Virus record (IMG/VR): IMGVR_UViG_3300042691_049672
Span: 1-20,282 of that record
DNA from: a virus
Strand: one strand, 5' to 3'
DNA: 20,282 nt
Shown piece by piece: positions 18,318 to 20,282 of this stretch. A model generated the notes under the pieces. It saw only the letters and a program-made list of their open reading frames with translations. It searched no databases and was not told where the DNA came from. Position numbers and translations under genes: made by a program. Positions within the stretch are counted from its first letter, which is position 1; each line of letters opens with the position of its first letter.

Positions 18318-19922
18318 GTGATACTTAAGTTTAGAGAATTTATAAACGAATCTTATATGTCCGAATCGGAATATGTGGTTCAGAAGGGGGATAACCTATC
18401 TGGGATTGCACAGGAATTAGGAATTGGCGATTGGAGAAAACTATATGATCTGAATAAAGATTCCATAGGGGAAAATCCAAGCAATCTAAAGGTGGGAATG
18501 AAATTAAAAACCCCGAAGGAATCCAAAGAGATAGAAGGAAAAAAGAAGGAGAAAAAGAAGGAGAAAAAAATAGAACCTTTAAAAGATCTTTTCCTTAACC
18601 CTTTGGATCTAGTTGCCCCCCTAACTCCTAAAGTTCTATTAAAAAATATAAAACCTATAAATTTCAAAACGGAATATAAGAATTGGGAAGATATCAAAAA
18701 AAGGATTAAGTCTGTAAATGCGATGGTTCCTTCTGAGATCATTAAAGAATACCACAAGGATACAAAAGATAAGTACCTAATTTTGGATAAGAAAAAAGGT
18801 CAGATGAAATTATATCAGGGTAATAAAGAGATTTCAACTTTTAGGGTGGGAATAGGACAAAATTTCGGGGATCATCAGACAAAAACAGTAGTAAAAGATG
18901 GAAAAGTCTACTGGGAAGAAGGAAATAGAATGACCGGAGCAGGAATTTATACTGTTTCAGCGGTAAACCCTAAAAATGAACACTATTCCGATGCACCAAG
19001 CTTTAACTTTAGAAATGAAGCAGGTATAGAAGTTCCCATGGCTATACACAGTTCATTTGGAAATAGAACAGGAAAATTAAAAGACGAGGATTTAAAAAAT
19101 AATAGACTTTCTAATGGGTGTATAAATGGAATTGCAGACGAGCTTAAAGTTCTATACAGCCAGGGATATGGTGAAGGGTCTTTACTTTACATACTTCCGG
19201 ACGAATCCGAAAATAAATTTCAAATAGTTAACGGTAAACTTGTATTTAGATCCAAAGATCCAGAAGTCAATCGAAGCACAAAAACCCTAAACTATAAACC
19301 AATAAAAGTTGTGATTGACGAAACTGCTTTCAAAGATGCGGTTTATCAAGCTCTAGATTTTAGCGACGACGAAGAATATAATAACACGACAAAACCTTTC
19401 GTTAAAGCTTTGGAAGATAACAAAAGAAAGGTCATGTTAGCAGCGAAAATAAATGGTGATGTCTATAATGATCTAGTTAAAGTTGCTTTTGGTATTTACG
19501 GAACCGAAAGTAATTTCGGGGATACCCATAGTGCGGTTGGAAATCTTTTCAGAGCAGGTAAAAAATTCTTATCACCTAGTTCTTCCAGTTCCCCTGATTA
19601 TATGAGTAAGGCAACCACCTACGGAGCTAATAAAGATAGTAACAGCGTTGGTCTAACCCAGATAAGATTTAACATGTTAGATCAATCAGAAAAAGATATA
19701 CTTAAGAAGCTAGGGATAACAAGCAATCAGCAGCTTCTTAAACCGGAGGGAGCAGCTTTAGCAACTCTAGGAATTTTGGCGGCAAGGTATAATAATCAGC
19801 TAACGGACGAAGAAAGAAAGGATCCTATGGCAAACCTCCCTAAGAAATGGAACGTAAGAAAAAATTATCCAGATAGGGTAAAATCAAATTCTAGATTTAT
19901 AACGGTAAAAGAAGAGGTTTAA
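18318..19922 (+). CDS. LysM + L,D-transpeptidase (YkuD) + lytic-transglycosylase-like fusion with capsid-targeting-like N-terminus
   Basis: A 534-residue protein. After MILKFREFINE (I-N-E, possible cut after Glu11) comes a LysM domain at about 19-63 (VQKGDNLSGIAQELG...LKVGMKL), a Lys-rich linker to about 85, and a YkuD domain at about 150-295 with His244 (AIHSSFGNR) and catalytic Cys268 (RLSNGCINGIADEL). The C-terminal domain from about 375 has GTESNFG with Glu397 and SVGLTQIR, the pattern of SLT/lysozyme-like transglycosylases. It could bind, cross-link or release, and cut peptidoglycan. Start: GTG at 18318 is the only credible one, because a stop lies four codons upstream in frame. There is no secretion signal. 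Its stop overlaps the convergent gene. Confidence 0.88.
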   Translation: MILKFREFINESYMSESEYVVQKGDNLSGIAQELGIGDWRKLYDLNKDSIGENPSNLKVGMKLKTPKESKEIEGKKKEKKKEKKIEPLKDLFLNPLDLVAPLTPKVLLKNIKPINFKTEYKNWEDIKKRIKSVNAMVPSEIIKEYHKDTKDKYLILDKKKGQMKLYQGNKEISTFRVGIGQNFGDHQTKTVVKDGKVYWEEGNRMTGAGIYTVSAVNPKNEHYSDAPSFNFRNEAGIEVPMAIHSSFGNRTGKLKDEDLKNNRLSNGCINGIADELKVLYSQGYGEGSLLYILPDESENKFQIVNGKLVFRSKDPEVNRSTKTLNYKPIKVVIDETAFKDAVYQALDFSDDEEYNNTTKPFVKALEDNKRKVMLAAKINGDVYNDLVKVAFGIYGTESNFGDTHSAVGNLFRAGKKFLSPSSSSSPDYMSKATTYGANKDSNSVGLTQIRFNMLDQSEKDILKKLGITSNQQLLKPEGAALATLGILAARYNNQLTDEERKDPMANLPKKWNVRKNYPDRVKSNSRFITVKEEV

Positions 19923-20282
19923 TTTCTATCAAATAACCCGTCTGATATCATCTTATTAAATAACTTCTTTGAGTCTATTCCTTCTATATTTCCAGGCCAA
20001 TTACCAAAAAATGGCCATCCTATTAGGCATTCTAAATACACGCTGTCCCCATTGTCGAAAATGACTCCGGGTGGGATCGTAGTTATAGATCTAAAATCAA
20101 CGTCTTTTTTATTCTCGAATTTTACCCCCGGAGGAATAGATTTTAGAGATCCGAAATAGATATTTTTTCCATTCTTAAATTCAACATCCGGCGAAAGATC
20201 AGTTAGAGAATGTAGATACACACTTCCTCTATTCATAAATATTATACCGGAAGGTAGGACATCTAATTGTCTTAAATGAACA
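19919..20282 (-). CDS. Beta-solenoid repeat protein 3, N-terminus beyond the window
   Basis: The frame is open from the stop at 19919-19921 to the window edge, so the start lies outside; the ATG at 20236 is internal to a repeat. The visible part has four clear 20-residue repeats, for example LTDLSPDVEFKNGKNIYFGS and ITTIPPGVIFDNGDSVYLEC, with the same pattern as the genes at 15562 and 16127. The ending differs: GWPFFGNWPGNIEGID then KKLFNKMISDGLFDRN, a possible capping helix related to RILNCMIKQ in the paralogues. Its stop shares bases with the stop of the fusion enzyme on the other strand (TTAA). Confidence 0.82.
   Translation of the reverse strand, partial: VHLRQLDVLPSGIIFMNRGSVYLHSLTDLSPDVEFKNGKNIYFGSLKSIPPGVKFENKKDVDFRSITTIPPGVIFDNGDSVYLECLIGWPFFGNWPGNIEGIDSKKLFNKMISDGLFDRN

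Noticed and set aside
1-20282. tRNA genes, CRISPR arrays, insertion sequences, integrase or attachment sites.
   Set aside because: No cloverleaf with a TTCGAATC-like arm in a non-coding stretch, no regularly spaced repeats, no transposase or recombinase motifs were found; nearly all of the sequence is coding. A tRNAscan-SE run would settle the tRNA question.

Overview
This window looks like part of a large, strongly AT-rich tailed phage genome (T4-like or jumbo style) that infects a Bacteroidetes host. Phage origin is suggested by tight gene packing on both strands, many 1 to 8 nt overlaps (ATGA, TAATG), and many small genes of familiar phage-only type beside enzymes such as S-adenosylmethionine synthetase, phosphoesterases, an SPFH protein and an AAA+ ATPase. 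A Bacteroidetes host is suggested by A/T-rich start contexts without Shine-Dalgarno sequences, a lipoprotein with a typical short Bacteroidetes signal, and promoter-like TAnnTTTG boxes. No capsid, tail, polymerase or integrase gene is visible, so assignment to a named phage is not possible.

Layout. Positions 3-3013 (+): a truncated phage gene, a metallophosphoesterase operon that includes a Lys/Pro-rich small-barrel protein, and metK. 3046-4467: a convergent pair, a DUF3293-like protein and a possible ADP-ribosyltransferase, both with capsid-targeting-like N-termini. 4547-10385 (+): an SPFH operon flanked by small membrane proteins, an AAA+ ATPase, a run of small phage genes including a lipoprotein, a HAD phosphatase and a second metallophosphoesterase. 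10354-12113 (-): a small gene plus four tandem DUF1566/Lcl-type paralogues. 12138-12782 (-): three Cys-rich probable zinc proteins ending in an intrinsic terminator. 12833-13360 (+): an ImmA/IrrE-like HExxH protein. 13382-17653 (-): a two-TM protein, a fifth DUF1566 protein, a SleB-like hydrolase, two beta-solenoid proteins, an NlpC/P60- or CHAP-like amidohydrolase and a 45-aa protein. 17691-18233 (-): an unknown gene with its own terminator. 18318-19922 (+): a LysM + L,D-transpeptidase + lytic-transglycosylase fusion. 19919-20282 (-): a third beta-solenoid gene, cut by the window edge.

Two layers of organisation stand out. First, at least six proteins start with a short helix of the type K-x-F-x-x-F-I-x-E with a potential (L/I)-x-E cleavage point. 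This resembles the T4 capsid-targeting sequence cleaved by prohead protease gp21. The carriers include three cell-wall enzymes and a possible ADP-ribosyltransferase, so they may be packaged in the head and ejected. Second, two promoter-like motifs divide the genes. A bipartite motif, CG-N10-TA(T/A)ATTT(G/A), has exactly the same spacing at five gene starts and precedes metabolic, host-takeover and membrane genes. An (A/G)ATATATA(A/G/C)A box lies beside eight starts, mostly those of candidate virion proteins. Two divergent intergenic regions carry one motif facing each way. Both layers were read by eye and need the computations stated in the findings.
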